A stretch of DNA of 20,728 bases, from contig JASFTQ010000037.1 in NCBI GenBank assembly GCA_050053515.1, positions 1 to 20,728 of the forward strand. The letters run 5' to 3'. Both the position numbers and the translations under genes were made by a program. Origin of the DNA: G020354645 sp050053515 (lineage in GTDB: Bacteria; Desulfobacterota; Desulfobacteria; Desulfobacterales; G020354645). Shown in pieces: positions 13,334 to 20,728 of this stretch; within the stretch, counting starts at the first letter, position 1; the number at the start of each line of letters is the position of its first letter. The notes under the pieces were generated by a model that was not told the DNA's origin, did no database searches, and saw only the letters and a program-made list of their open reading frames with translations.

Positions 13334-13361
13334 AGCAGGGTAGTTGACCCTGCTTTTTTTT
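13334..13361 (+). terminator. Rho-independent terminator
   Basis: AGCAGGGT at 13334-13341 and ACCCTGCT at 13347-13354 form an 8-bp GC-rich stem with a 5-nt loop, and the stem runs into eight T residues ending at 13361. This is a classical intrinsic terminator for the collagen-like transcript and it isolates the TRAP operon from it. The interval 13215-13333 between the two hairpins holds nothing else I can identify. Confidence 0.85.
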
Positions 13362-13474
13362 GTTCTCAAACTGACCGGCCAGGGAGAACTCCGGCATGGA
13401 TAATAGAAGCGATGAATGCAGCAGGAGAAACACGGCAGTAAAAACCGGTTGACAATGGGATGCGGGTATGTTTT

Positions 13475-13503
13475 TTGATTCCAGACAGGTAGCGGTTTAT
13501 TAT
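13475..13503 (+). promoter_or_regulatory. Probable sigma-70-type promoter of the TAXI-TRAP operon
   Basis: TTGATT at 13475-13480 and TATTAT at 13498-13503 are separated by 17 nt. The -10 is five of six and the -35 four of six to consensus. It is 25 nt upstream of the lipoprotein ATG, so the leader would be short and consist mostly of the ribosome binding site. An upstream TTGACA at 13449-13454 has no matching -10 at a proper distance. Confidence 0.4.
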
Positions 13504-13528
13504 CAACCAAAAACAGGAGGGTGGAGCC

Positions 13529-13957
13529 ATGAAGAAATTTAAAGGGGTATCGACCTGGTTGTTGGTAATCTTGGCGGCGACCGGCCTGGCCCTTGCAGGT
13601 TGCGCAGCCCCAAAACCCAAACCCGGTGAAATCTTCCCTTGCGTGAAGGAGGAAAACTTAGACAAGGCGGTCGCTTCTGAAGCGGAGCTGGTAGATTTTT
13701 CATGTATGTTCAAAAAATGGGAAGGCAGTGAGACGTTGCACTTTAAAGTGGGGGTTAAAAATACAAGCAGTCAGCCCCAGCGCTATCGGGTGAACATTTT
13801 TCTGGCAAATGGCAAAGCTGTGGGCGGGTTGATACCCAGAAAGGTCAAAAAGGGTCTTGTCCAGCCCGGCCAGACAGCATCATTTGTTTATCCGGTCGGG
13901 GGAATGGGCAAAAAGCCCAAAGCAATAACATTGATGATCGGTACTATAAGCGAATAA
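13529..13957 (+). CDS. Lipoprotein at the head of the TAXI-TRAP operon
   Basis: The 142-residue product has a basic start (MKKFKGVS), a hydrophobic stretch and a lipobox LALAGC with the lipidated Cys25, so it is a lipoprotein anchored in the inner or outer membrane. The mature part has a Pro/Lys linker (APKPKPG) and a beta-rich domain containing TLHFKVGVKNTSSQPQRYRV and VQPGQTASFVYPVG, which looks like an immunoglobulin-like sandwich. There are two further cysteines (FPCVKEE and DFSCMFK). AGGAGGGTGGAG precedes the ATG. It lies 29 nt ahead of the TAXI binding protein and shares its direction, so it belongs to the same operon and may help hold or present the substrate at the membrane. I do not recognise a named family. 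Confidence 0.7.
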   Translation: MKKFKGVSTWLLVILAATGLALAGCAAPKPKPGEIFPCVKEENLDKAVASEAELVDFSCMFKKWEGSETLHFKVGVKNTSSQPQRYRVNIFLANGKAVGGLIPRKVKKGLVQPGQTASFVYPVGGMGKKPKAITLMIGTISE

Positions 13958-13986
13958 GGCTTGATAAGTTTAAGGGAGGTTATCAT

Positions 13987-14952
13987 ATGAAACGAGCAAG
14001 TATTGTCCTGTTTCTCTGTCTGGTCCTGGCCCTGGCCGTACCGGCGGTTGCAAAAACCACCTTTATCGGCATCGGCACCGGCGGCACCGGCGGCATATAT
14101 TATCCCTATGGCGGCGGTGTGGCCGAAATCTGGTCCAAGTATGTGAAAGGTGTAAAAGCGGTGGCTGAGGTTACCGGCGCCAGTGTGGAAAACGTCAAAC
14201 TGGCGCACAAGGGCGAAACCGTTATCGGCGAGGTCATGGGCGACGTCGCCGTGGCCGGCCTCCAGGGGCTGTCCAAATTCAAAGGTAAAAAACACGACAT
14301 TCTTTCCATGGCCATCATGTATCCCAACTTGCTCCAGGTGGTGACCCTGAAAAAAAGCGGTATCACCAACATCGAACAGGTCAAGGGAAAGAGCATCAGC
14401 AGCGGCAGTCCCGGCAGCGGCACCAACTTCATGGCCGAGACGGTTTTCAAGGCCCTGGGCATCCCTCTGGACTCTTACAGGGACAGTCGTTTGTCCTTCA
14501 CCGAAAGCGCCAATGCCCTGAGAGACGGAACCATCGAAGTGGGCACCTGGTCGGTGGGTCCCGGCACCAGCTCAATTTTGGATCTGGCCACCACCCATGA
14601 CATCCACATCATCAACTTCACACCGGCGCAAACCCGCAAGATCCTGGCGGCCAATGCGACCTACTCGGCAGTGGAACTGGCCGGCGGCGTGTACCGGGGT
14701 GTTGATGAGGCCGTGCCCACCATCGGCGTGTGGAACGTGATGATCTGTCAGGCATCGCTGGATACGGATCTGGTCTACAACCTGGTTAAAGCACTGTACA
14801 AACACAACGGTTACCTGCGCAAGATCCATCCTTCAGCCGCGTACACCACACCTGAAAACGCGGTAAAATATTCACCGAGTCCCTTGCACCCGGGCACCAT
14901 CAAGTACCTCAAAGAGAAAGGTATTGACGTGCCGGCCAAGCTGATGCCATAG
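13987..14952 (+). CDS. TAXI family TRAP transporter solute-binding protein
   Basis: The 321-residue protein has a signal peptide (MKRASIVLFLCLVLALAVPAVA) and then TFIGIGTGGTGGIYYPYGGGVAEIWSKY, broken here into the TAXI hallmark GTGGTGGIYYP, near residues 29-42. Later ISSGSPGSGTNFMAE and LRDGTIEVGTWSVGPG correspond to ligand-cleft segments, and GVWNVMICQASL to the C-terminal lobe. TAXI proteins bind organic anions such as glutamate or 2-oxo acids in the periplasm and pass them to the fused permease; which ligand applies here cannot be read from sequence. AGGGAGG lies 7-8 nt upstream of the ATG. Length is normal for the family. The next gene follows after 10 nt. Confidence 0.93.
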   Translation: MKRASIVLFLCLVLALAVPAVAKTTFIGIGTGGTGGIYYPYGGGVAEIWSKYVKGVKAVAEVTGASVENVKLAHKGETVIGEVMGDVAVAGLQGLSKFKGKKHDILSMAIMYPNLLQVVTLKKSGITNIEQVKGKSISSGSPGSGTNFMAETVFKALGIPLDSYRDSRLSFTESANALRDGTIEVGTWSVGPGTSSILDLATTHDIHIINFTPAQTRKILAANATYSAVELAGGVYRGVDEAVPTIGVWNVMICQASLDTDLVYNLVKALYKHNGYLRKIHPSAAYTTPENAVKYSPSPLHPGTIKYLKEKGIDVPAKLMP

Positions 14953-14962
14953 GGGTGAAACA

Positions 14963-15508
14963 TTGACCAGGCCGGCCCGCATGACCCTTTTGGCGATTGC
15001 CGGCCTGGTGTTTTTGTCGCTGTTGATTCTAGCTGTAACGCCCGGCGGTTTAGAGCTGCGCGCGACCCCCGTAAAGGGAGGCCAGCCGCTGCTGGTGCTG
15101 CCCCTTGAGCCGGGTGAACGCTTCACCCTGCATTACTATCATTCGGTGGAAAACGCTCCCATATGGGAAGAACACAGCCTTGATGAAGCCGGGCGCATAT
15201 ACATAGAAGAAGAACGCTATTTGAAATTCGGGGCCGGAATGGGCCGAATGCCGGGTGTGGGTCGTATGGTTCGCCGCGGCCCCTATGAAGTCATCGAGAA
15301 TATGCACATGCCCACCGGTAATTTCATTTTGCGGGTGGGAAGCCCCGGGGTAGACCACACCGTGGTGTGGCGGGGTATTAAAACAAATCTGTCCGCCATG
15401 GTACCGCACACTGCCGTTCTGTTTTCCGCACGGCCGGTGAGTCTGCTTTACCGGCTGTGGCGTTGCTTTTGGCCTCATTCGGCTACACCTGAAGCGAGGA
15501 GCGATTGA
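14963..15508 (+). CDS. DUF1850 domain protein of TAXI-TRAP operon
   Basis: The 181-residue protein opens with a membrane anchor or signal segment (LLAIAGLVFLSLLILAV) and then has LEPGERFTLHYYHSVENAPIWEE, whose central GxxFTLxYxHSV pattern is the DUF1850 signature. DUF1850 proteins nearly always sit between a TAXI binding protein and a fused TRAP permease, as here, and are presumed accessory factors of the transporter; the mechanism is unknown. AGGGGTG 5 nt upstream supports the TTG start at 14963, although ATG at 14981 would give a shorter form. A short hydrophobic and Arg-rich tail (SLLYRLWRCFWP) ends the protein. The stop overlaps the permease start as TGATG. Confidence 0.88.
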   Translation: MTRPARMTLLAIAGLVFLSLLILAVTPGGLELRATPVKGGQPLLVLPLEPGERFTLHYYHSVENAPIWEEHSLDEAGRIYIEEERYLKFGAGMGRMPGVGRMVRRGPYEVIENMHMPTGNFILRVGSPGVDHTVVWRGIKTNLSAMVPHTAVLFSARPVSLLYRLWRCFWPHSATPEARSD

Positions 15509-17574
15509 TGCCGGAGGGAGTTTTGCCAGAAAATCGATCCGTAAAACCCCAGACCGTCCCGGCGGGTAATCCTCGGCCCGCCGACCAAAACAAAACTCTG
15601 GTTTCGCTGACAGCCCGGCTGGTAATGGTCCTGGCAGTCAGTTTAAGCCTCTATCAGCTTTACACCGCCGGTATCACCGCCCTGACGGCCCTGGTGCAGC
15701 GCTCCATTCACCTGGGGGCCATCCTGTCCCTGACCTTTCTGCTCAGACCCCCTTTCAAAGGGGCCCGCAAGGACCGGTTCACTTTTTGGCTGTTGCTGGA
15801 CTGGATATTGGTTTTAGCTGCGGCCGGCTGCGTCATTTATATATGCTACAATCTTACCGCCATTTTTGAACGCCAGGGAGACTGGTTGCCCGGTGATCTG
15901 GCGGTAAGCATTATCGGCACGATCCTGGTGCTGGAAGCCTGCCGCCGGGTGATCGGTTTGGTGATGACCGGTATCTGTGTGGCTGCAATCTTTTATGCCT
16001 ATTACGGGCCTTACATGCCGGAATTGATCATCCACAAAGGCTACAGCATCGAGCGGATTGCCACGACACTGTGGCTCACCACCGAAGGTATTTTCGGCCT
16101 GCCCATCGGTGTGGCCGCCACCTTTGTCTTTGTCTTTGTATTGTTTGGCGCCTTTTTGGAATCCACCGGCGGGGGAAACTTCTTCATTGAGTTGGCCTAT
16201 GCCCTGACCGGCCGCTTTTCGGGGGGTCCGGCCAAAACCTCGGTGGTGGCCTCCGGATTTATGGGTTCCGTTTCTGGTTCAGCCGTGGGCAATGTCGTGG
16301 CCACGGGTTCTTTTACCATCCCCATGATGAAAAAAGTCGGCTACCGCCCCCATGTTGCCGGGGCCATCGAAGCCGCAGCTTCCACCGGCGGCCAATTGAT
16401 GCCGCCCATCATGGGGGCCGGTGCATTTTTGATGGCGGAATTCACCAATACCAGCTATCTGACGATCATTAAGGTAGCCCTGGCGCCGGCCATCATGTAC
16501 TACGTGACGGTGCTGTTCTTCGTGCACTACGAGGCCAAAAAATACGGTTTGGAGGGACAACCCAAAGAGAGCCTGCCCCGCGTCTGGAATGTCATCAAGG
16601 AGGGGCTGCACTTTATCTTACCGGTGGCCATTTTAATTTATGTGCTGGTGGCCAACTATTCACCCATGATGGCGGGTTTTGTGGCCGTCATGAGCACCCT
16701 GGCCGCCAGCCTGGTTGCCAATACAATCCGCTGGGCAATCAGTGCCGTGCGTCTGCCGGCCGGCGATCCTAGACGTCTCAGCCTGGCCGGTTACAGCCTC
16801 AAGGAGTTCAAGCTGGTTGTCCGTGCCCTTGAAAAGGGGGCTACCAACGCCGTGATGGTCTCGGTGGCTTGTGCGGCTGCCGGTATTATTGTCGGGATGG
16901 TCACCCTGACCGGCATGGGGCTCAAGTTTTCCAGCTTGGTGCTGGATCTCAGTTTCGGCATCAAAGCCCTGGCGATTATCTTGATCGGCGCCGCCTCTTT
17001 GGTGCTGGGCATGGGCCTTCCGGTAACGGCCAGCTACATCGTGCTGGCCACCCTGGCCGGGCCGGCCCTTTTGGATATGGGAGTGCCTTTGATGGTGGCG
17101 CACATGATCGTGTTCTGGTACTCCCAGGATGCCAACGTCACGCCGCCGGTAAGCCTGGCCAGTTTTGCCGGCGCCGGCGTAGCCGGGGCCAACCCCATGC
17201 AAACCGCTCTTACCTCCTGGAAACTCGCCAAAGGGATTTATATCATTCCCATTATCATGGCCTATCGCCCGCTGCTGGGGATGGGCAAAGAACACGCATT
17301 GTTCAGCTGGCAGGTAGGGCTGACCATGATAACAACCACCCTGGGGTTGGTGGCCTTTGCCTCCGCACTGGAGCGCTTTTTTCTGCGCCGGGCCACCTGG
17401 ACGGAAACCGTCTTGTTCTTGCTGGCCGCCGCCGGGCTTTTCTGGCCGACGTACTGGACCGACATCGCCGGGCTGGTTGCCCTGTCGGCGGCCATCCTTA
17501 TGCAAAAATTCCACACGCCCCGCAATTCGGCACCGCTTGCCGCTGAATTCAGGATGCCCGCCACCGGAGCCTAA
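15508..17574 (+). CDS. TRAP transporter fused permease (DctQM type)
   Basis: The 688-residue protein combines a short DctQ-like N-terminal part (about four helices in residues 30-155) with a large DctM-like part of about a dozen helices. It contains FMGSVSGSAVGNVVATGSFTIP, seen as GSVSGSAVGNVVATG near residue 251, and AAASTGGQLMPPIMGAGAFLMAE, here STGGQLMPPIMGAGA near 290, both landmark DctM segments. VLGMGLPVTASYIV and YSQDANVTPPVSLASFAGAG near the C-terminus are further conserved pieces of the TAXI-type permease. It imports the solute captured by the TAXI protein using a sodium or proton gradient, in the inner membrane. The ATG at 15508 follows GAGGAG by 6 nt and overlaps the preceding stop, indicating coupling. 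Confidence 0.95.
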   Translation: MPEGVLPENRSVKPQTVPAGNPRPADQNKTLVSLTARLVMVLAVSLSLYQLYTAGITALTALVQRSIHLGAILSLTFLLRPPFKGARKDRFTFWLLLDWILVLAAAGCVIYICYNLTAIFERQGDWLPGDLAVSIIGTILVLEACRRVIGLVMTGICVAAIFYAYYGPYMPELIIHKGYSIERIATTLWLTTEGIFGLPIGVAATFVFVFVLFGAFLESTGGGNFFIELAYALTGRFSGGPAKTSVVASGFMGSVSGSAVGNVVATGSFTIPMMKKVGYRPHVAGAIEAAASTGGQLMPPIMGAGAFLMAEFTNTSYLTIIKVALAPAIMYYVTVLFFVHYEAKKYGLEGQPKESLPRVWNVIKEGLHFILPVAILIYVLVANYSPMMAGFVAVMSTLAASLVANTIRWAISAVRLPAGDPRRLSLAGYSLKEFKLVVRALEKGATNAVMVSVACAAAGIIVGMVTLTGMGLKFSSLVLDLSFGIKALAIILIGAASLVLGMGLPVTASYIVLATLAGPALLDMGVPLMVAHMIVFWYSQDANVTPPVSLASFAGAGVAGANPMQTALTSWKLAKGIYIIPIIMAYRPLLGMGKEHALFSWQVGLTMITTTLGLVAFASALERFFLRRATWTETVLFLLAAAGLFWPTYWTDIAGLVALSAAILMQKFHTPRNSAPLAAEFRMPATGA

Positions 17575-17608
17575 CGGCCGTCACTCGCTTTTGTATCCAG
17601 TGCAGCCG

Positions 17609-17637
17609 TTTACAGTCAATACGGCTTATTGTATAAT
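17609..17637 (+). promoter_or_regulatory. Sigma-70-type promoter of the caspase-like gene
   Basis: TTTACA at 17609-17614 and a perfect TATAAT at 17632-17637 are separated by 17 nt. The start site would be near 17644, giving a leader of about 22 nt that holds AAAGGA before the ATG at 17666. It shows that the protease is transcribed separately from the TRAP operon, whose stop is only 34 nt upstream. Confidence 0.7.
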
Positions 17638-17665
17638 AGGGATTAAAAAAGCCAAAGGATAATTT

Positions 17666-19255
17666 ATGATGTACACGAAAACGAAGTATTTTTATACCCT
17701 CGTTGCGGTCATCGGGTTGACTTTTGCCGTTGCAAGCGAAAGCGCCGCAAAAACAAAAACGTATCAATGGCACGATTTTACGAGGCCCTTTACCGAACGG
17801 CTGATTTTGGGAACAGCCGAGGTGGAGGTTGCTTTGCCGCAAACGCTCATACAACAGTACAAGAAAGTCACCTTAGTTATCCGGCAATCAGGTTTGCGCG
17901 GCAATTATGCGGGCATCATCCGGGGGGGGACTCTCAGGGTCAACGATCAAAGTGTGTGGAGCACCTATAACTTCGGGAGGGGCAAGCGTCCTGAAGGGAC
18001 AATTCGGTTGAATGTAAAAACAAAGCATTTGCGGCATGGCCCTAATACCCTGAAATTCAGTGCTTATTACAGCGGGACTATGGCTGGAGATTTTAGCTAT
18101 AAAATCTATGCGCTTCGTTTCGAATTGCCGGATGGCAAAAGTCTTGTCGCCCTGACGGACAAAAAACCCCGGAAAATACCGCACGACAAGCCGGCCCCGA
18201 TAAAACCAAAAGACACGAAACCGCCGAAAATTAGGATCCTTTCCCATGACACCTCACGGGCCATAAATGTTTTGGGGAAAAATAAAAAGATCCGCATCAG
18301 AGGCAAGGCAACCGATACAAGCGGCATCGCCGAAATTTTGGTGAACCACAAAGATGCTGTGTTCGACAAGGCCGGCAACTTCGAAGCCGACGTATATTTG
18401 CGGTTGGGTAGAAATGACATCGTCGTCAGCGCCATGGATCCGGCCGAAAACAGAGCGGTCAAAAGGTTTACGATCCTGCGTGAAGCAGCGGTCACCCAAC
18501 CCCGAAAAGAAACCGCCAGAGCAGCGGCAGGAAAGTTTTATGCCCTGGTCATCGGCAACAATGCCTATAAACATTTGAGGGATTTGGAGACTGCAATAAG
18601 AGATGCCGAGGCTATCGATAACATCCTGAAGATAAAATATGGATTTTCAACAGAACTGCTGGTCGATGCCAAGAGAAACGATATTTTGGACGCGATCAAC
18701 AGCTTTCGCAAGATACTCAAAGCAGATGACAATTTTCTTATCTATTATGCCGGCCACGGCGTTTTTGACAAATCAGCGAATAAAGCATACTGGTTGCCGG
18801 CAGATGCCCAGCGTGACAACGACACCAACTGGATCATTGTGGATACCATCACCTCAAACATCAAGCGGATATCGTCCAGACACATCGTTATCGTTTCGGA
18901 CAGCTGCTACTCGGGGACATTTACACGCAGAGGTGTAACCGATTTGGATTCAGCCCGGAAAAGAAGTCGCTATTTGCAGAAAATGCGGGCTAAAAAATCA
19001 AGAACGTTGCTTGCCAGCGGGGGAAACGAACCGGTATCCGACATCGGTGGTCAGGGTCACTCCGTATTTGCAAAGGCTTTTTTATCGGGCTTAAAGAATA
19101 TTGAACTAAAGGAGTTTACCGCCGAAGAACTCTACTATAAACACATAAAAGAAATGGTTGCCGGCAGTTCGAATCAAACACCCGAATACAACATCATAAG
19201 AAATTCCGGGCACGAAGGCGGTGATTTTCTCTTTGTCAAACGCCATTCACCGTAA
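17666..19255 (+). CDS. Secreted caspase-like (peptidase C14) protein with N-terminal beta domains
   Basis: The 529-residue protein starts with a signal peptide (hydrophobic YFYTLVAVIGLTFAVAS, cleavage near SAA, residues 26-28). Residues 30-160 form a beta-rich domain of unknown family, residues 170-185 a Pro/Lys linker, and residues 185-272 a second sandwich with IRIRGKATDTSGIAEILVN and GRNDIVVSAMD, as in bacterial Ig-like domains. The C-terminal catalytic domain begins FYALVIGNNAY at about 291 and carries the caspase dyad: His364 in YYAGHG and Cys414 in SDSCYSG. Both are preceded by hydrophobic strands, as in the caspase/metacaspase p20 fold. The fold cleaves after Arg/Lys or Asp; specificity here is not known. 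SGTFTRRG follows the Cys, a possible basic processing region. It has its own promoter and acts in the periplasm or outside. Confidence 0.88.
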   Translation: MMYTKTKYFYTLVAVIGLTFAVASESAAKTKTYQWHDFTRPFTERLILGTAEVEVALPQTLIQQYKKVTLVIRQSGLRGNYAGIIRGGTLRVNDQSVWSTYNFGRGKRPEGTIRLNVKTKHLRHGPNTLKFSAYYSGTMAGDFSYKIYALRFELPDGKSLVALTDKKPRKIPHDKPAPIKPKDTKPPKIRILSHDTSRAINVLGKNKKIRIRGKATDTSGIAEILVNHKDAVFDKAGNFEADVYLRLGRNDIVVSAMDPAENRAVKRFTILREAAVTQPRKETARAAAGKFYALVIGNNAYKHLRDLETAIRDAEAIDNILKIKYGFSTELLVDAKRNDILDAINSFRKILKADDNFLIYYAGHGVFDKSANKAYWLPADAQRDNDTNWIIVDTITSNIKRISSRHIVIVSDSCYSGTFTRRGVTDLDSARKRSRYLQKMRAKKSRTLLASGGNEPVSDIGGQGHSVFAKAFLSGLKNIELKEFTAEELYYKHIKEMVAGSSNQTPEYNIIRNSGHEGGDFLFVKRHSP

Positions 19256-19318
19256 GCGGTTATTGAATTATTAACAAACCCACCTAAAATTATATCCCGC
19301 CGCATCTTGCTATAGCCT

Positions 19319-19347
19319 TTGACAAATAAGATCTTGTCCGATAGAAT
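19319..19347 (+). promoter_or_regulatory. Strong sigma-70 promoter of korDA
   Basis: A perfect TTGACA at 19319-19324 is separated by exactly 17 nt from TAGAAT at 19342-19347 (five of six). It is the best promoter in the window. Predicted initiation is near 19354, immediately before the hairpin at 19356, giving a leader of about 80 nt to korD. Confidence 0.8.
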
Positions 19348-19355
19348 AGCAACTC

Positions 19356-19380
19356 GCCGCCACCACTACATAGTGGCGGC
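19356..19380 (+). promoter_or_regulatory. Hairpin at the 5' end of the korD leader
   Basis: GCCGCCAC at 19356-19363 and GTGGCGGC at 19373-19380 pair perfectly over 8 bp with a 9-nt loop. It begins at about +1 to +3 of the predicted transcript. No T-run follows, so it is not an attenuator of the standard kind. It may protect the mRNA 5' end, or the DNA palindrome may be an operator overlapping the start site. Confidence 0.5.
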
Positions 19381-19434
19381 ATTGACGATTCTGTACAAAT
19401 CGGATTCAATACGACGATGACTTGAAGGGTAAAA

Positions 19435-19716
19435 ATGAAGTATTGGCGACCCCTTTTGGATCAGGACCGCAGCCGGGTGCCCCGGGGTGTTGTCCACATT
19501 ATAGAGGAACGATGTAAGGGATGCGGATTCTGTGTTGAATTCTGTCCCCGGGGCGTACTGGTAATGTCCAAGCATACCAATGCCAAGGGGTACCATCCCC
19601 CTGAAATCATTGAAAGCACTATCTGCGCGGACTGCAGACTGTGTTCACTGTTGTGCCCGGATTTTGCAATTTATGTCGAAAGCAATGAAGCCCCAACAAG
19701 TAAAACTAATGAATGA
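19435..19716 (+). CDS. korD: 2-oxoglutarate:ferredoxin oxidoreductase delta subunit (4Fe-4S)
   Basis: The 93-residue protein holds two 4Fe-4S motifs, C27-x2-C30-x2-C33-x3-C37-P (CKGCGFCVEFCP) and C64-x2-C67-x2-C70-x3-C74-P (CADCRLCSLLCP). Between them PRGVLVMSKHTNAKGYHPP is the spacing loop typical of the KorD/delta subunit. It passes electrons between the thiamine-dependent core and free ferredoxin in the cytoplasm. GAAGGG lies 5 nt upstream of the ATG. The next gene, korA, overlaps its 3' end by 8 nt, and a strong promoter lies about 90 nt upstream, so it heads the kor operon. A VorD-type assignment (branched-chain 2-oxoacids) is possible, since delta subunits are alike. Confidence 0.85.
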   Translation: MKYWRPLLDQDRSRVPRGVVHIIEERCKGCGFCVEFCPRGVLVMSKHTNAKGYHPPEIIESTICADCRLCSLLCPDFAIYVESNEAPTSKTNE

Positions 19717-20728
19717 GCGACAGGGCCTTTTGATCGGTGAGCATTTTTTGTTGGGCGATTATGCCGCAGCTGAGGGGGCTATTATGGCCGGTTGCCGCTT
19801 TTTTGCCGGCTACCCGATCACCCCCGCTACAGAAATTGCCGAAAGAATGTCAATTCGGCTGCCGCAGACCAACGGCATTTATATCCAAATGGAGGACGAA
19901 CTGGCCTCCATGAATGCGGTGCTGGGGGCTTCGTGGTCCGGTGTCAAATCCATGACCGCAACCAGCGGACCCGGATTTTCGTTAATGATGGAAAATTTAG
20001 GTCTTGGGATTATGACGGAAACCCCCTGCGTGCTTGTCAACGTCCAGCGGGGTGGTCCTTCCACCGGCCTGCCGACCCTTGTGAGCCAGCAGGATATGAT
20101 GCAGGCACGCTGGGGGTCCCATGGTGATTATGAAATCATCGCCCTATCCCCCGCTTCGCCCCAGGAATTATTTGATCTGACCATTCAAGCGTTTAACCTG
20201 GCTGAAAAGTTTCGCACACCGGTATTGGTAATGACGGATGCCGAAGTGGGTCACATGACGGAAAAGGTATATATTCCCCCTGTGGAAGAAATCGAAATCA
20301 TCGACCGCCCCCAGGTGCAAAAAGGAGACATGCCACCGGATAAATACAGAATCTACCGAAACATCCCTCCGGACAGTGTCAGCGACCCGGTTGCACCGAT
20401 GGCCGCGGCGGGGGAAGGCTTTCGATTTCACATCACCGGTCTCACCCACGACGAGCACGGCTACCCTGTCATGAATGCTGCAGCCAATGAATGGAACGTC
20501 AATCGCCTGGTGAACAAAATTCGCAACCACTGCGATGAGATCATCCAGCTGGAGGAAAACCGCTTGGAGGATGCCGAGGTTGTGGTGGTCTCTTACGGCA
20601 TATCGGCGCGAACATCCCTGTGGCCCATTGAACAAGCGCGAAAGGACGGCATCCGGGTGGGTTATCTGCGCCTGATCACCATCTGGCCATTTCCGGAAAA
20701 ACGGATCTTCGAACTTGCAAAACGGATC
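19709..20728 (+). CDS. korA: 2-oxoglutarate:ferredoxin oxidoreductase alpha subunit, 3' end outside window
   Basis: The frame is open through the last base, so 340 residues are visible. AAAEGAIMAGCRFFAGYPIT and PATEIAERMS near residues 18-48 are the KorA N-terminal domain I signature (GYPITP). ATSGPGFSLMMENLG near 91-105 and NVQRGGPSTGLPT near 117-129 are the domain contacting the TPP subunit. After about residue 200 an insert with GFRFHITGLTHDEHGYP and then AEVVVVSYGISAR begins domain II. The enzyme interconverts 2-oxoglutarate plus CoA with succinyl-CoA plus CO2 and reduced ferredoxin. Two starts are possible: 19709, overlapping korD by 8 nt, which I prefer because MNERQGLLIGEHFL matches usual KorA starts, and an in-frame ATG at 19685. 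Neither has a strong ribosome binding site, so translational coupling to korD is likely. KorB and KorG should follow beyond the window. Confidence 0.93.
   Translation, partial: MNERQGLLIGEHFLLGDYAAAEGAIMAGCRFFAGYPITPATEIAERMSIRLPQTNGIYIQMEDELASMNAVLGASWSGVKSMTATSGPGFSLMMENLGLGIMTETPCVLVNVQRGGPSTGLPTLVSQQDMMQARWGSHGDYEIIALSPASPQELFDLTIQAFNLAEKFRTPVLVMTDAEVGHMTEKVYIPPVEEIEIIDRPQVQKGDMPPDKYRIYRNIPPDSVSDPVAPMAAAGEGFRFHITGLTHDEHGYPVMNAAANEWNVNRLVNKIRNHCDEIIQLEENRLEDAEVVVVSYGISARTSLWPIEQARKDGIRVGYLRLITIWPFPEKRIFELAKRI

Noticed and set aside
13449..13472. Perfect TTGACA as -35 of the TRAP operon
   Set aside because: No acceptable -10 lies 16-18 nt downstream; TTGATT/TATTAT at 13475-13503 fits better.
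16660..17546. Long antisense (284 codons) and alternative-frame (225 codons) open frames
   Set aside because: They are shadows of the TRAP permease; their compositions (Gly/His/Gln-rich or Arg/Gly-rich) are not those of real proteins.

Overview
The window reads as chromosomal DNA of an anaerobic, probably sulfate-reducing bacterium of the Desulfobacterota (former Deltaproteobacteria). This is an inference from gene content: a TAXI-type TRAP transporter operon, a 2-oxoacid:ferredoxin oxidoreductase (KorDA), an MtaA/UroD-type methyltransferase and DUF1847. No rRNA, tRNA or other marker gene is present to fix the taxonomy. I see no CRISPR array, prophage or intact transposase.

Layout. (1) 1-2313: the 3' part of an FAD/NAD(P)-binding protein, a small zinc-ribbon protein on the minus strand, a 277-bp element with inverted-repeat ends, and a gene-free AT-rich stretch. 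(2) 2314-4110: a DUF1847 Cys-rich protein convergent with a uroporphyrinogen-decarboxylase-fold (MtaA/MtbA-like) protein that keeps the zinc ligands. (3) 4339-6427: the decayed C-terminus of a metallo-beta-lactamase-fold hydrolase, an unrecognised 199-aa protein, and a DUF1704 (QEGLA/MATCAP-like) putative metallopeptidase. (4) 6539-8295: a PLP-dependent sphingosine-1-phosphate-lyase-like decarboxylase, and divergent from it a 54-aa two-helix membrane protein. (5) 8365-11183: a minus-strand ABC ATPase and ABC-2 permease pair followed by a LolA-like periplasmic protein. A 217-bp palindrome-ended element separates the pair from the LolA-like gene, and another palindrome follows that gene. (6) 11414-13361: a divergent intergenic region with a terminator-like hairpin, a sigma-54-like site and a structured leader, then a secreted collagen-like/PKD/lamin-tail-like protein with its terminators. 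(7) 13475-17574: a four-gene TAXI-TRAP operon (lipoprotein, binding protein, DUF1850, fused DctQM permease). (8) 17609-19255: a secreted caspase-like protease with its own promoter. (9) 19319-20728: korD and the 5' part of korA behind a near-consensus sigma-70 promoter, with a hairpin starting at about +1.

How the genes work together. The clearest functional unit is the TAXI-TRAP operon, which imports an unidentified organic anion. KorDA would carry out ferredoxin-linked oxidation or reductive carboxylation of 2-oxoacids. The ABC pair and the LolA-like protein probably form one export or envelope system. The collagen-like protein and the caspase-like protein are predicted to be exported and could act at the cell surface or in the envelope. 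The accessory character of the region lies in its short palindrome-ended elements and gene remnants rather than in an obvious defence or mobile system.
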